Shown piece by piece: positions 37,689 through 46,281 of a stretch of DNA of 64,000 bases (its first letter is position 1; every line of letters starts with the position of its first letter). The position numbers were made by a program, and so were the translations under genes. Below the pieces are notes generated by a model. That model had not been told where the DNA came from, did no database searches, and saw nothing but the letters and a program-made list of their open reading frames with translations. The DNA comes from CABMKH01 sp040797625 (lineage in GTDB: Bacteria; Bacillota; Clostridia; Tissierellales; Tissierellaceae), in the NCBI GenBank assembly GCA_052067355.1, contig JBQHQH010000014.1, positions 1 to 64,000 of the forward strand, in the 5' to 3' direction.

Positions 37689-37699
37689 AAAAACACCTC

Positions 37700-40027
37700 T
37701 TACTTAAGCGAACAGGAAAAGTGTTTTACTCTATCCCTTTCCTCAGCCCTTTTAGCATCATTGAATCTATCAAGTGTCCCTACTAGATATCCAGTGATAC
37801 GCCTTATCCTATCAAACTTTATATCTCCTTCTTCTCTGCCACATTTTGGACATACATCTCCTATTATCCCTGTATATCCACACACAGGATCTCTATCTAC
37901 AGGGTGATTTATAGAGCCATATCCTATTCCAGATTCTTTCATAAATCTAACTACTTTTTCAAAGGCCTCTACATTTTGAGTAGGATCACCATCTAATTCT
38001 ATATAGGTAATATGACCTGCATTTGTAAATTCATGATATGGGGCTTCAAGAGCTATCTTTTCAAAAGCTCTAATTTCATAATACACTGGAATATGAAAAC
38101 TATTTGTATAATACTCCCTATCCGTTACCCCTTCAATAGTACCATAGAGTTCTCTATCCATCTTTACAAATCTTCCAGCAGTTCCCTCAGCTGGAGTACC
38201 CAAAAGGGTAAAATTCATCTTATATTGCTTACTTATATCGTCCATTATTTTTCTCATATGTCCAACGATCTCCAAGCCTAATCTTTGAGATTCTTGACTC
38301 TCCCCATGATGGTGTCCAGTCAGAGCTTTTAGACATTCTGCAAGTCCAATAAAGCCTACTGACAATGTTCCATGTTTTAATACTTCTCTTATTTCATCGT
38401 CTTTATCTAATTTATCAGAATCGATCCATATGCCTTGCCCCATTAGAAATGGAAAATTATGGACCATTTTACTTGCCTGTATCTCAAATCTCTCTATTAG
38501 CTGCTCTATAGTTAGATTAATGATATTATTTAAATCCCTATAAAATCCATCTACATTTCCTCGATTTTTAATTCCCAATCTAGGTAAATTTATAGTTGTA
38601 AAGCTGAGATTTCCACGACCATTTACTATCTCCCTAGAGGGATCATAGACATTTCCTAGGACACGAGTTCTGCATCCCATATATGCAACTTCTGTTTCTG
38701 GACTACCTTCTTTATAGTATTTAAGATTATATGGTGCATCAATAAAAGAGAAGTTAGGGAACAATCTCTTGGCACTTACCTTACATGCCAACTTAAATAG
38801 ATCATAATTAGGATCCCCTTCATTGTAGTTTACCCCTTCTTTTACCTTGAATATCTGAATTGGAAATATTGGCGTTTCTCCATTTCCAAGCCCAGATTCA
38901 GTAGCTAGAAGTAGGTTTCTCATGACCATTCTTCCTTCTACAGATATATCTGTACCATAGTTTATAGAACTAAATGGTATCTGTGCTCCTGCTCTTGAGT
39001 GCATTGTATTTAGATTGTGAATCAGAGCCTCCATAGCCTGATATGTTCTTCTATCTGTATCTCTATAGGCATTATTTTTAGCAAACCTCTGAATCCTTGT
39101 AACCATTACATCATCATTTAAAAGTTCTCTAAGATGCTCTTCCTCTTTTTCCTGATATTCTTTATCCATATCCAAACTAGGTACTAAATTATATTCTTTT
39201 TCTAATATATTAAATAGATTATCTATATTATCTCTTAAATCTATGTTTTCCAACAGTAATTCTATGGCCTTTAATAGATTTGCCCTATAGAACTTTACAT
39301 AAGTCTTTCTAACACCTGGTGCCATTCCATAATCAAAATTGGGAATGCTTTGACCTCCATGCTGATCATTTTGATTTGACTGTATGGCTATACATGATAA
39401 TGCAGAATAACTTAAGATATCATTTGGTTCCCTTAGATATCCATGTCCTGTAGAAAAGCCTCCCTTAAACAACTCTACAATATCTATTTGGCAACATGTA
39501 GTTGTCAATGTTAAAAAGTCTAAATCATGAATATGAAAATCGCCATTCTTATGTGCTCTAGAATGTTCAGGATTTAATACAAATAGATCGTAAAACTGTT
39601 TTGCCCCCTCAGAACCATATTTTAACATAGTTCCCATAGCAGTATTCCCATCGATATTTGCATTTTCCCTCTTTATGTCCACATCTTTAGCATCTTTAAA
39701 TGTCAAATCCTCATAGACCTTCATAAGTCTAGTATCCATCTCTCTTATTCTAGTTCGCTCGGCCCTATATAATATGTATTCCTTAGCTGTCTTAGCATGG
39801 CCACTTTCTATAAGGACTTTTTCTACCATGTCCTGTATATCCTCTACACCTGGTATTCTATCTGGAAATTTTTCATCTAAAAATAGTGCAACATCTTCAG
39901 CTAATTTTAGAGATATATCATAATTTTGTCCCCCAGCAGCTTGAGCTGCCTTATATATAGCATTAGCAATCTTTTCCAAGTTAAAAGCTGCCTCTCTGCC
40001 ATCTCTCTTTTTAATCTTAGTAATCAA
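37700..40027 (-). CDS. nrdD: Anaerobic (class III) ribonucleoside-triphosphate reductase
   Basis: This 775-residue enzyme has an N-terminal ATP-cone (KIKKRDGREAAFNLEKIANAI), the reductase barrel (GTDISVEGR, TTINLPRLG), a C-terminal zinc site (CGY...CPKCG) and the glycyl radical site RRITGYLVG. It reduces NTPs to dNTPs under anaerobiosis. TTG start is supported by AGGGGG about 8 bases upstream and by the ATP-cone beginning at once. Two NrdR boxes overlap its promoter. Confidence 0.96.
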   Translation of the reverse strand: MITKIKKRDGREAAFNLEKIANAIYKAAQAAGGQNYDISLKLAEDVALFLDEKFPDRIPGVEDIQDMVEKVLIESGHAKTAKEYILYRAERTRIREMDTRLMKVYEDLTFKDAKDVDIKRENANIDGNTAMGTMLKYGSEGAKQFYDLFVLNPEHSRAHKNGDFHIHDLDFLTLTTTCCQIDIVELFKGGFSTGHGYLREPNDILSYSALSCIAIQSNQNDQHGGQSIPNFDYGMAPGVRKTYVKFYRANLLKAIELLLENIDLRDNIDNLFNILEKEYNLVPSLDMDKEYQEKEEEHLRELLNDDVMVTRIQRFAKNNAYRDTDRRTYQAMEALIHNLNTMHSRAGAQIPFSSINYGTDISVEGRMVMRNLLLATESGLGNGETPIFPIQIFKVKEGVNYNEGDPNYDLFKLACKVSAKRLFPNFSFIDAPYNLKYYKEGSPETEVAYMGCRTRVLGNVYDPSREIVNGRGNLSFTTINLPRLGIKNRGNVDGFYRDLNNIINLTIEQLIERFEIQASKMVHNFPFLMGQGIWIDSDKLDKDDEIREVLKHGTLSVGFIGLAECLKALTGHHHGESQESQRLGLEIVGHMRKIMDDISKQYKMNFTLLGTPAEGTAGRFVKMDRELYGTIEGVTDREYYTNSFHIPVYYEIRAFEKIALEAPYHEFTNAGHITYIELDGDPTQNVEAFEKVVRFMKESGIGYGSINHPVDRDPVCGYTGIIGDVCPKCGREEGDIKFDRIRRITGYLVGTLDRFNDAKRAEERDRVKHFSCSLK

Positions 40028-40054
40028 GTTTCTACCCCCTATTGATTTAATATA

Positions 40055-40070
40055 CTACAATATATCGTTT
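40055..40070 (-). promoter_or_regulatory. NrdR box 2
   Basis: Read on the minus strand, AAACGATATATTGTAG matches 12 of 16 positions of the NrdR consensus acaCwAtATaTwGtgt. Its centre is 31 bp from box 1, three helical turns, the spacing typical of tandem NrdR boxes. Confidence 0.6.
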
Positions 40071-40074
40071 ATAT

Positions 40075-40104
40075 ATAATATCAAACCTCTATATATAGTG
40101 TCAA
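40075..40104 (-). promoter_or_regulatory. Promoter of nrdDG
   Basis: On the minus strand, a perfect TTGACA (40104-40099) and TATTAT (40080-40075) are separated by 18 bases. NrdR box 1 overlaps the -35 and box 2 lies just downstream of the -10. Confidence 0.65.
40086..40101 (-). promoter_or_regulatory. NrdR box 1
   Basis: Read on the minus strand, ACACTATATATAGAGG keeps the whole conserved core of the NrdR box. NrdR is an ATP-cone repressor of ribonucleotide reductase genes; its gene is not in the window. Confidence 0.65.
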
Positions 40105-40138
40105 CTTCAAAAAAAATGGATTCTACTGAAAAACATTG

Positions 40139-40164
40139 AAAAAACTAGCAATATCATTGCTAGT
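40139..40164 (-). terminator. Terminator after the gene at 40166-40726
   Basis: ACTAGCAAT at 40144-40152 pairs with ATTGCTAGT at 40156-40164. On the minus strand it is followed by TTTTTTC. Confidence 0.8.
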
Positions 40165-40165
40165 C

Positions 40166-40726
40166 TTAATATTTCTCATTAATATAACCATCGATTAAAG
40201 ACATCTTCTTTTCCTCAATAAATACTCCCTCTTCTCTTAGGATATCTAAAAGCCATAATGCCTTGGAATGAAATATAGCCTCCTTATAATCTAAGAGAAC
40301 TATTTCATATAACTTATTCTTCAGATTTCTAGACTCCACATTGATAAAATAGGCTTCTACGCCCTTAAACTCTAAAAGTCTCAATAAACTTAAGGCTGCT
40401 CTGTCTTTCTCATGATAATAGTTGTTTCCCTTATTTCTATAATAGGAATAATACTTATGATGTTTTTTAGTATTTTTTATTTCCTTTGCCAGCATATTAT
40501 AATACTTTGCCAATACATTATAGTATTGATAATTATACATTCCCTTTTCATATGTATCTACTTTAAGAAATGGCTTTAAATTAGTCCTCCTGACAAGTTC
40601 AAAATTATACTCTAGGAATTCTCTCTTGGAGATATCTCCATTGCCAAATTGGATAATCAATGAAGACCTATTGTCAAAAAAATCATCGAAGATTCCCTTC
40701 TTCTTATAAATACCCAAATTATACAC
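40166..40726 (-). CDS. Conserved clostridial-type protein of unknown function
   Basis: This 186-residue cytoplasmic protein has no signal or membrane segment. It is rich in Tyr, Lys and Asn (YNYQYYNVLAKYYNMLAKE; HKYYSYYRNKGNNYYHEKD) and looks mainly helical. It may belong to one of the small clostridial DUF families, but I cannot name it with confidence. The start is GTG with only a weak ribosome-binding site. It lies between rsuA and nrdD, with its own terminator. Confidence 0.7.
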   Translation of the reverse strand: MYNLGIYKKKGIFDDFFDNRSSLIIQFGNGDISKREFLEYNFELVRRTNLKPFLKVDTYEKGMYNYQYYNVLAKYYNMLAKEIKNTKKHHKYYSYYRNKGNNYYHEKDRAALSLLRLLEFKGVEAYFINVESRNLKNKLYEIVLLDYKEAIFHSKALWLLDILREEGVFIEEKKMSLIDGYINEKY

Positions 40727-40773
40727 CCATTCTAATTCTATTTTATAACTCCTATCCCATTATACCATAAATT

Positions 40774-41496
40774 CTATAATGTTTTTAACATATTTAATTC
40801 ACAATCTGTCAATTCTCGGTATTCCCCTTCTTCTAGATCTTCATCTAATCTCAATGGACCCATAGAAAGCCTCTTAAGATATATTACTTTCATAGATATG
40901 CTTTCAAACATCCTCTTTACTTGATGATATTTTCCTTCCTGTATAGTTAAGTATACTTTAGATACTATATCAGAACTTATTATCTCAAGTTGTGATGGCA
41001 ATGTCCTATACCCATCATCTAACATTATTCCTCTCTTAAACTTTTCTATATATTTTTCATCTACATGTCCATCGACTTCCACATAATATGTCTTATCTAT
41101 TCCCTTTTTAGGAGATAATAGTTCATGTGCCAATTTTCCATCATTGGTTATCAATAGAAGTCCTACCGTATCCTTATCTAATCTACCAGCTGGAAATGGA
41201 CGATATATAATGTACTCTTCATCTAATATATCTATAACTGTTCTAGTCATAGGATCATCTGTAGAAGAGACCAATCCCTTAGGTTTATTCATCATCAGAT
41301 ATATATATTCCCTATACAATACTTTCTCTCCATTAAAATATATCTCATCCTCATAGGGATCTACCTTTATATCATTTTTAACTATAACTACTCCATTTAC
41401 CTCTATTAAACCATCTTTAATAAATTTTTTCACATCTTTTCTACTACCATATCCCATATTAGAGATGATCTTATCTATTCTCTCTTTTCTTGCCAT
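40774..41496 (-). CDS. RsuA-family 16S rRNA pseudouridine synthase
   Basis: The protein has about 240 residues, with an N-terminal S4 domain (RIDKIISNMGYGSRKDVKKFIKDG) and an RsuA/RluB/RluE catalytic domain with GRLDKDTVGLLLITNDG (catalytic Asp) and QEGKYHQVKRMF. It probably makes one pseudouridine in 16S rRNA. ATG 41496 is preferred because GGAAGGTGG lies 4 bases upstream. An upstream start at 41511 precedes that site. Confidence 0.9.
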   Translation of the reverse strand: MARKERIDKIISNMGYGSRKDVKKFIKDGLIEVNGVVIVKNDIKVDPYEDEIYFNGEKVLYREYIYLMMNKPKGLVSSTDDPMTRTVIDILDEEYIIYRPFPAGRLDKDTVGLLLITNDGKLAHELLSPKKGIDKTYYVEVDGHVDEKYIEKFKRGIMLDDGYRTLPSQLEIISSDIVSKVYLTIQEGKYHQVKRMFESISMKVIYLKRLSMGPLRLDEDLEEGEYRELTDCELNMLKTL

Positions 41497-41669
41497 TTTA
41501 CCACCTTCCAAATCTGTTGGTTATACTCTATTATACAACAAAATAAATAAAATTTCCTTATTGATTATAGATACCTAATTTCTATATCTATAGAAAATGC
41601 TTATATCAAATTACGATTTTTGACATGGACAGCTATATACACATTAAAGTTAAAAATTACAATATTACT

Positions 41670-41705
41670 CCTCTACTATTTTGTATAAATAATAAATAGT
41701 AGAGG
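41670..41705 (+). promoter_or_regulatory. Perfect 12-bp inverted repeat upstream of the DUF1540 gene
   Basis: CCTCTACTATTT at 41670-41681 pairs with 41694-41705 around a 12-base AT-rich centre that contains TATAAAT. There is no T-run after it, so it is more likely an operator around a promoter or a leader hairpin than a terminator. A TTGACA further upstream (near 41615) has no good partner. Confidence 0.4.
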
Positions 41706-41749
41706 AAAACTAGTACTGTGTGAAAATATTTTTTTGAAAGGAGATAGTT

Positions 41750-41923
41750 ATGGATAATAAAAAGGAAGTAATTCAAGGGGTAAAATGTGTAGTTAATACA
41801 TGCCATTATCATCATCCTGGCGACCTATGTTCAGCTGGGACAATTGAAATAAGTCCAAGAAATGCATCTTCTACAGAAGAAACTGATTGTAACACATTCA
41901 AACCTACAGATTCAATGAAATAA
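41750..41923 (+). CDS. Small cysteine-rich DUF1540 protein
   Basis: This 57-residue protein starts MDNKKEVIQGVKCVVNTC. Cysteines at 13, 18, 27 and 47 in the pattern C-x4-C...C...C fit DUF1540, a small family common in spore-forming Firmicutes that probably binds metal. AAAGGAG lies upstream of the ATG. Function unknown. It is flanked by an upstream inverted repeat and a strong downstream terminator, so it is monocistronic. Confidence 0.85.
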   Translation: MDNKKEVIQGVKCVVNTCHYHHPGDLCSAGTIEISPRNASSTEETDCNTFKPTDSMK

Positions 41924-41934
41924 TTTAGTTAATA

Positions 41935-41970
41935 CATACTCCCTTAATATACTCATATTAAGGGAGTATG
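41935..41970. terminator. Bidirectional terminator after the DUF1540 gene
   Basis: A 16-base arm at 41935-41950 pairs perfectly with 41955-41970 around a 4-base loop, between two converging genes. Confidence 0.85.
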
Positions 41971-41978
41971 TTAATAAA

Positions 41979-42431
41979 CTAAGCTTCTACCTTTACCTTA
42001 CCTTTCTCAACTAGACCTACTTCTAAAGAATGTTCTTTTAGATGTTTAGGCATTTCCTCTAGTAAATAATCCACATTTATATAAAAATCGGTATTGAATC
42101 TCTCTCCTACCTTGTTTAACCTATCTAATAAGTATTCCATATCATCTATATTAATATCCATAATCTTATAGATACCATCTACATAGACTCTTTCTATATC
42201 ATAATCCATACCTATGATCCCACACAAAAAGCCATAGAATGACTCAATATCTAAGATATTGAATTCCATGGCATTAATAAGTCGTACATTATAATCTAAG
42301 GTAAATATATGGTCATCGTCTACATCGATAAATGCAATATTCCCATTTCCCTTTTTCATCTCAATATTTGCATTATCTATTAGCCACTTAGTCTTACCTG
42401 CACCTTTTTCACCTAAAATAAATTTAACCAT
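41979..42431 (-). CDS. Small P-loop protein of unknown function
   Basis: This 150-residue protein begins with a Walker A motif, GEKGAGKTKW (about 7-16), then FIDVDDDH and VYVDGIYKI, which may be the Walker B strand. Short proteins of this kind occur in clostridia without known role. The ATG has AGGTGGC upstream in a 33-base gap after the radical SAM gene, with which it may form an operon. Confidence 0.7.
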   Translation of the reverse strand: MVKFILGEKGAGKTKWLIDNANIEMKKGNGNIAFIDVDDDHIFTLDYNVRLINAMEFNILDIESFYGFLCGIIGMDYDIERVYVDGIYKIMDINIDDMEYLLDRLNKVGERFNTDFYINVDYLLEEMPKHLKEHSLEVGLVEKGKVKVEA

Positions 42432-42464
42432 GATCAGCCACCTTGCCTTTCTTTATTATATTTA

Positions 42465-43421
42465 TTATTGATTAAATCTTTTGATTGCCTTTCCATTTAA
42501 ATAATTGAATTTAATTCCCTGAAAAGAGCCTCTATTCTCCATCGTCTCTACTATATCATCTCTGATCTTCCACCAAGACTCTTGCCAGTTTACAAATAGG
42601 GTGTTTTCTTCTGGTGCCCTACCTATTATCCTCTGAATTACAATATCTGGATCTAGATACTCTAAAAATGTAATTACTCTTTCCATATATTCTTCTTTAG
42701 AAATCATCTGTATTTCACCTTGCTCATACTCTTCTGCCATCTTTGTTCCCTGTACAATATATAGGGAATGTAATTTTACCTCATCTACTTTTAATGAAGA
42801 GAGAACTTTTGCATTCTCCATTACATCCAACATATCATCCCAAGGCAAGTTCAATATTAGATGAGTGCATACTCTTAAACCGTGATTCTTTATTCTTATA
42901 ACTGCATCAATAAATTCTCCAAGAGTATGACCTCTATTGATTCTCATCAAGCTATGATAGTTTACTGTCTGTAATCCCAATTCAATAGTTATATCTAAGC
43001 CATATTCCTTTTGAACTCTATTTAAAAAAGATAGATAATCTTCGTTTATACAATCTGGTCTTGTAGATATAGATATTCCCACTATATTGTCCATAATGGA
43101 TTCTCTTATATATGACTTAAATTCTTTCAATGGTAAATAAGTATTTGAAAAACTCTGAAAATATGCTATAAACTTTCTTGCCTTATACCTTTTTCTAATA
43201 TAATCCATATTTTTTGAAATCTGTTCTCTTACACTTAGTAGATTAGATAGATTTTCAAAAGAGCCTCCCTCTTCTCCACAAAATGTACATCCACCTCTTC
43301 CTACAAAGCCATCTCGGTTTGGACAACTGAGATTTAAACTTATAGGTAATTTATATACTTTTTCTCCATATCTATTCTTTAAATATCTAGAATAGGTATT
43401 ATATACCTCTATTTCATTCAA
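42465..43421 (-). CDS. Radical SAM protein, YhcC/TIGR01212 family
   Basis: This 318-residue protein has the radical SAM cysteines in the spaced form CPNRDGFVGRGGCTFC (C-x11-C-x2-C), GLQTVNYHSLMRINRGHTL and the LHSLYIVQGTKM segment diagnostic of the YhcC group. The reaction is unknown; relatives resemble the Elp3 radical SAM domain. Confidence 0.88.
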   Translation of the reverse strand: MNEIEVYNTYSRYLKNRYGEKVYKLPISLNLSCPNRDGFVGRGGCTFCGEEGGSFENLSNLLSVREQISKNMDYIRKRYKARKFIAYFQSFSNTYLPLKEFKSYIRESIMDNIVGISISTRPDCINEDYLSFLNRVQKEYGLDITIELGLQTVNYHSLMRINRGHTLGEFIDAVIRIKNHGLRVCTHLILNLPWDDMLDVMENAKVLSSLKVDEVKLHSLYIVQGTKMAEEYEQGEIQMISKEEYMERVITFLEYLDPDIVIQRIIGRAPEENTLFVNWQESWWKIRDDIVETMENRGSFQGIKFNYLNGKAIKRFNQ

Positions 43422-43450
43422 CTAATTCACTCCTACCTCTTATGCATGTC

Positions 43451-44284
43451 CTATATACCTAATACCCTTTTAAGTTCAAAAGCAACACCTGAATTATTAT
43501 TATCTCTCTCTGTGATTATCTTAGCACTGTTCTTTACCAACTCACTACCATTTCTCATAGCTATACCTAATCCTACATTTTTTATCATATCAATATCATT
43601 ATTATCGTCACCAAAAGCTATAATCTCACATGGCTTTATATCTTTAGATAGTGAATATTGTCTCAAGGTATTCCATTTTGTACCCATTGGGTTCATAATT
43701 TCTAATAGTGCGTCTGACATAACTACGTTTTCCATGACATGGGAATTATATCTATTAGGGTATAGTCGATTGATAGTAAGGTGAAAATCCATGAGTATAT
43801 CTCTATCTCCTGGGTATACAATAGCCAAAACTCTATCTAAATTTTCTGAAAAGTAGTCCTCTACTTCTCTATATCTGATAATATTATCCGATAACCTATT
43901 ATCATAATATTTAGACACGCCACACTTATCTAATATTATATCATATCCTTCTTCATAATAGTCAACATGGACTATAGGATTGAGTTCCCTATTATTTCCC
44001 TCTCTTAATATAGCTTCGCAATCTCCATATGATAAATATAGACTTGATAATAGACTATCATCTATTGAATTTCTAACTACATTTCCATTGTTTGCTATAT
44101 ATACTAGTGGATCTTTAATATCATCAGTAAGCCTTCTAGCAGAATAATAGCTTCTACCAGTGGCCACGACAACTTCATACCCTAATTCAATTAGAAGATG
44201 GATTGTATCTAGATTCTCTTCAGTTATTTCCTTATTATCTGTTAATAGGGTTCCATCTAAATCCACCGCTATTAATTTATACAA
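43451..44284 (-). CDS. Cof-type HAD-IIB hydrolase
   Basis: The protein has about 277 residues, with DLDGTLL at the N-terminus (nucleophile Asp), ATGRSYYSARR (motif II), a cap domain, and IAFGDDNNDIDMIKNVGLGIAM (motif IV). It dephosphorylates small phosphates, probably sugar phosphates or flavin precursors. TTG 44284 is preferred, since GGGG lies just upstream and the product then starts MYKLIAVDLDGT. The frame is open to an ATG at 44317. Confidence 0.9.
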   Translation of the reverse strand: MYKLIAVDLDGTLLTDNKEITEENLDTIHLLIELGYEVVVATGRSYYSARRLTDDIKDPLVYIANNGNVVRNSIDDSLLSSLYLSYGDCEAILREGNNRELNPIVHVDYYEEGYDIILDKCGVSKYYDNRLSDNIIRYREVEDYFSENLDRVLAIVYPGDRDILMDFHLTINRLYPNRYNSHVMENVVMSDALLEIMNPMGTKWNTLRQYSLSKDIKPCEIIAFGDDNNDIDMIKNVGLGIAMRNGSELVKNSAKIITERDNNNSGVAFELKRVLGI

Positions 44285-44308
44285 TATACCCCGCCTTTCT
44301 ATATATAT

Positions 44309-44362
44309 AAAATTCATATTGATCTATACTTAAAGGTTTAAACTTTTCTATTCGTTATAAGA
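44309..44362 (-). repeat. Dispersed repeat, copy D
   Basis: On the minus strand it reads TATAACGAATAGAAAAG, then a TTTAAACC block and ends near GATCAATATGAATTT. It lies directly 3' of the DUF1292 terminator, as copies A and B lie 3' of theirs. It overlaps the leader and upstream start of the HAD gene. Confidence 0.75.
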
Positions 44363-44392
44363 AAGTACCTTGCTAATTAGCAAAGTACTTTT
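44361..44392 (-). terminator. Terminator after the DUF1292 gene
   Basis: On the minus strand AAAGTACTTTG and CAAGGTACTTT pair (one G-T) around an 8-base loop, followed by CTTATAA, where the dispersed repeat begins. Confidence 0.65.
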
Positions 44393-44397
44393 ATCAT

Positions 44398-44802
44398 CTA
44401 TTCTTCGTCAGACTCATCATATGAATCGTAATCGTCGTACTCCTCATCATACTCATCATATTCGTCGTATTCGTCATATTCATCATCTGAAAATAAAGCA
44501 TAATATGCCTGAGATACTAACTCAAATTCTTCCTCATCTTCAATAGGTATAAGTTCAAACTCCTCTTCTAACTCCTCATATCCAAATAGTAATACTTCAT
44601 CTTCTTCTATTGCTACTAATGCCATGTAATCTTTATCTTCTACTTCAAATACTCCGATTATCCCACACTCTACATCAGTACCATCTTCTAAATTAAGATA
44701 GATAATATCCATATCTTCGTCATGATTGTGGTCATGATGATGATGATGTTCATCTAGTTCACCTTCAAATTCATCTATTAGATCTAAATCCCTATGGTCC
44801 AT
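44398..44802 (-). CDS. DUF1292 protein with histidine cluster and acidic tail
   Basis: This 134-residue protein has a central DUF1292 domain (IIYLNLEDGTDVECGIIGVFEVEDKDYMALV, split here across about residues 33-95). It differs from the usual form by an N-terminal HHHHHDHNH cluster and a C-terminal tail of about 25 residues built of DEYDEYDEY-type repeats. DUF1292 proteins are abundant in Firmicutes and of unknown function. The tail is encoded by a degenerate short tandem repeat. GGAGGT precedes the ATG. Confidence 0.85.
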   Translation of the reverse strand: MDHRDLDLIDEFEGELDEHHHHHDHNHDEDMDIIYLNLEDGTDVECGIIGVFEVEDKDYMALVAIEEDEVLLFGYEELEEEFELIPIEDEEEFELVSQAYYALFSDDEYDEYDEYDEYDEEYDDYDSYDESDEE

Positions 44803-44886
44803 GTCAAACCTCCTATTTTTATATTTAATTACATCTTAATAATATACTATTTTCTTCTATTTGTATAGATTATTTAATGTGTTTTT

Positions 44887-46254
44887 CTATATTTTTTCCA
44901 ATATTTTATAGGATTCATTCCCAAATATATCTACTACTTTTATAAATAATTTATCTGCAAATTCCCTTAGTACTTCAAATGATATCTTAGAGTCTATCGT
45001 CAGAGAATCTTTATCCCTATATACTTCATGAATTATTATGGAGCTGTCATTATTATACTTATATCCAATACCTATATATTCTATTAAAGTCAGAGGATTA
45101 TTTTTAATAATTTCTTCTACCTTAACCTGTGTACTTTTGTTAAGCTTAAGAGAATTTAAGTCTAAATCATATCCATCTAAATCTATCTCTACTTTTATCT
45201 TTTCCCCTTCTACTCCTATTTTCTCCATAGACTTTATGCCTATACCTATTTTCATATATCTTTTTTCTTGACTAAGAAGTTTATATGGATTACCTGATAT
45301 ATTGTATAGTCTTTTCTTTATAGTACTTATAGACATATCTCCTATATCACTGGTTATCCATCTTCTATTGTGCTTCTCTGCCACTATAGCTGTAGTTCCA
45401 CTTCCAGCAAAAAAGTCTGCTACTATAGAATCCTCATCTGAAGAACATAATATGATCCGCTCTAATAGTGCTTCTGGTTTTTGAGTTCCATATCCTACTC
45501 TCTCCTTAGCAGTTCTTCCCACCATATTGATACTCCACACATCCTTAGCATTTACCAGAGTATACCATCCCATATTATCTTCATATTCTTTAACATTTTT
45601 AAATCCATAAGGCTTTAATCCTCTATTATAGGACTTTTCCTTTTGTGGATTAAATATGTAGTTCTTCCCCTTAGTATATACTAATATGGTATCATGTTTT
45701 CTAGAATAATATCTATTGCTAGTACCTCCAGATTTATATGACCAAATTACCTCATTTAAAAAATTTTCTCTTCCAAATATACAGTCCATCATGATTTTGA
45801 CATAGTGAACTGTTCTAAAATCTAGATGTATGTATATACTTCCTCTATCTGATAATAGTTCCTTCATTAAAAATATCCTTAAACTTAGCATCTCCAGATA
45901 TTCCTTTAATCCACCCTTCCAAATATCAGTATATGCAGGATACTCTAATACTTCTCTAGATTTATCATATAATACCTCTATTCTATTCTTATAATTTGCC
46001 ATGGTGCAGAATGGCGGATCTATATATATTAAATCTATGCTTGATCTATAGCCTTTATCTATTAAATCTTTCATAGCAAATATATTATCACTTTTATATA
46101 GTCGATTGAGCCAACTTCCACTATGAGTTCTCAAACTCTCTAACATAGTTTCACCTTGAAAATGTTGTCTATCACCATGAATAATCTTTTCTGCTTTAAG
46201 CTCACTAATTTGAATAATCTCCGGCAAAGATTTTAATATCTCTAGATCTACCAT
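44887..46254 (-). CDS. Orphan DNA methyltransferase (beta class, N6-adenine or N4-cytosine)
   Basis: This 455-residue protein carries the catalytic motif DPPF (79-82) before the SAM-binding motif DFFAGSGTTA (about 280-290), the order of the beta class. TKGKNYIF and AKDVWSINM lie between. The C-terminal 150 residues are probably for target recognition or of unknown role. DPPF in place of the commoner DPPY is tolerated in the family. No restriction endonuclease gene is adjacent. AAGGGGG precedes the ATG. Confidence 0.88.
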   Translation of the reverse strand: MVDLEILKSLPEIIQISELKAEKIIHGDRQHFQGETMLESLRTHSGSWLNRLYKSDNIFAMKDLIDKGYRSSIDLIYIDPPFCTMANYKNRIEVLYDKSREVLEYPAYTDIWKGGLKEYLEMLSLRIFLMKELLSDRGSIYIHLDFRTVHYVKIMMDCIFGRENFLNEVIWSYKSGGTSNRYYSRKHDTILVYTKGKNYIFNPQKEKSYNRGLKPYGFKNVKEYEDNMGWYTLVNAKDVWSINMVGRTAKERVGYGTQKPEALLERIILCSSDEDSIVADFFAGSGTTAIVAEKHNRRWITSDIGDMSISTIKKRLYNISGNPYKLLSQEKRYMKIGIGIKSMEKIGVEGEKIKVEIDLDGYDLDLNSLKLNKSTQVKVEEIIKNNPLTLIEYIGIGYKYNNDSSIIIHEVYRDKDSLTIDSKISFEVLREFADKLFIKVVDIFGNESYKILEKI

Positions 46255-46281
46255 CTTCTGCCCCCTTTAAATCATATACTT

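Noticed and set aside
44400..44500. CRISPR or tandem DNA repeat array
   Set aside because: The periodicity is the codon repeat of the acidic protein tail, not spaced direct repeats.
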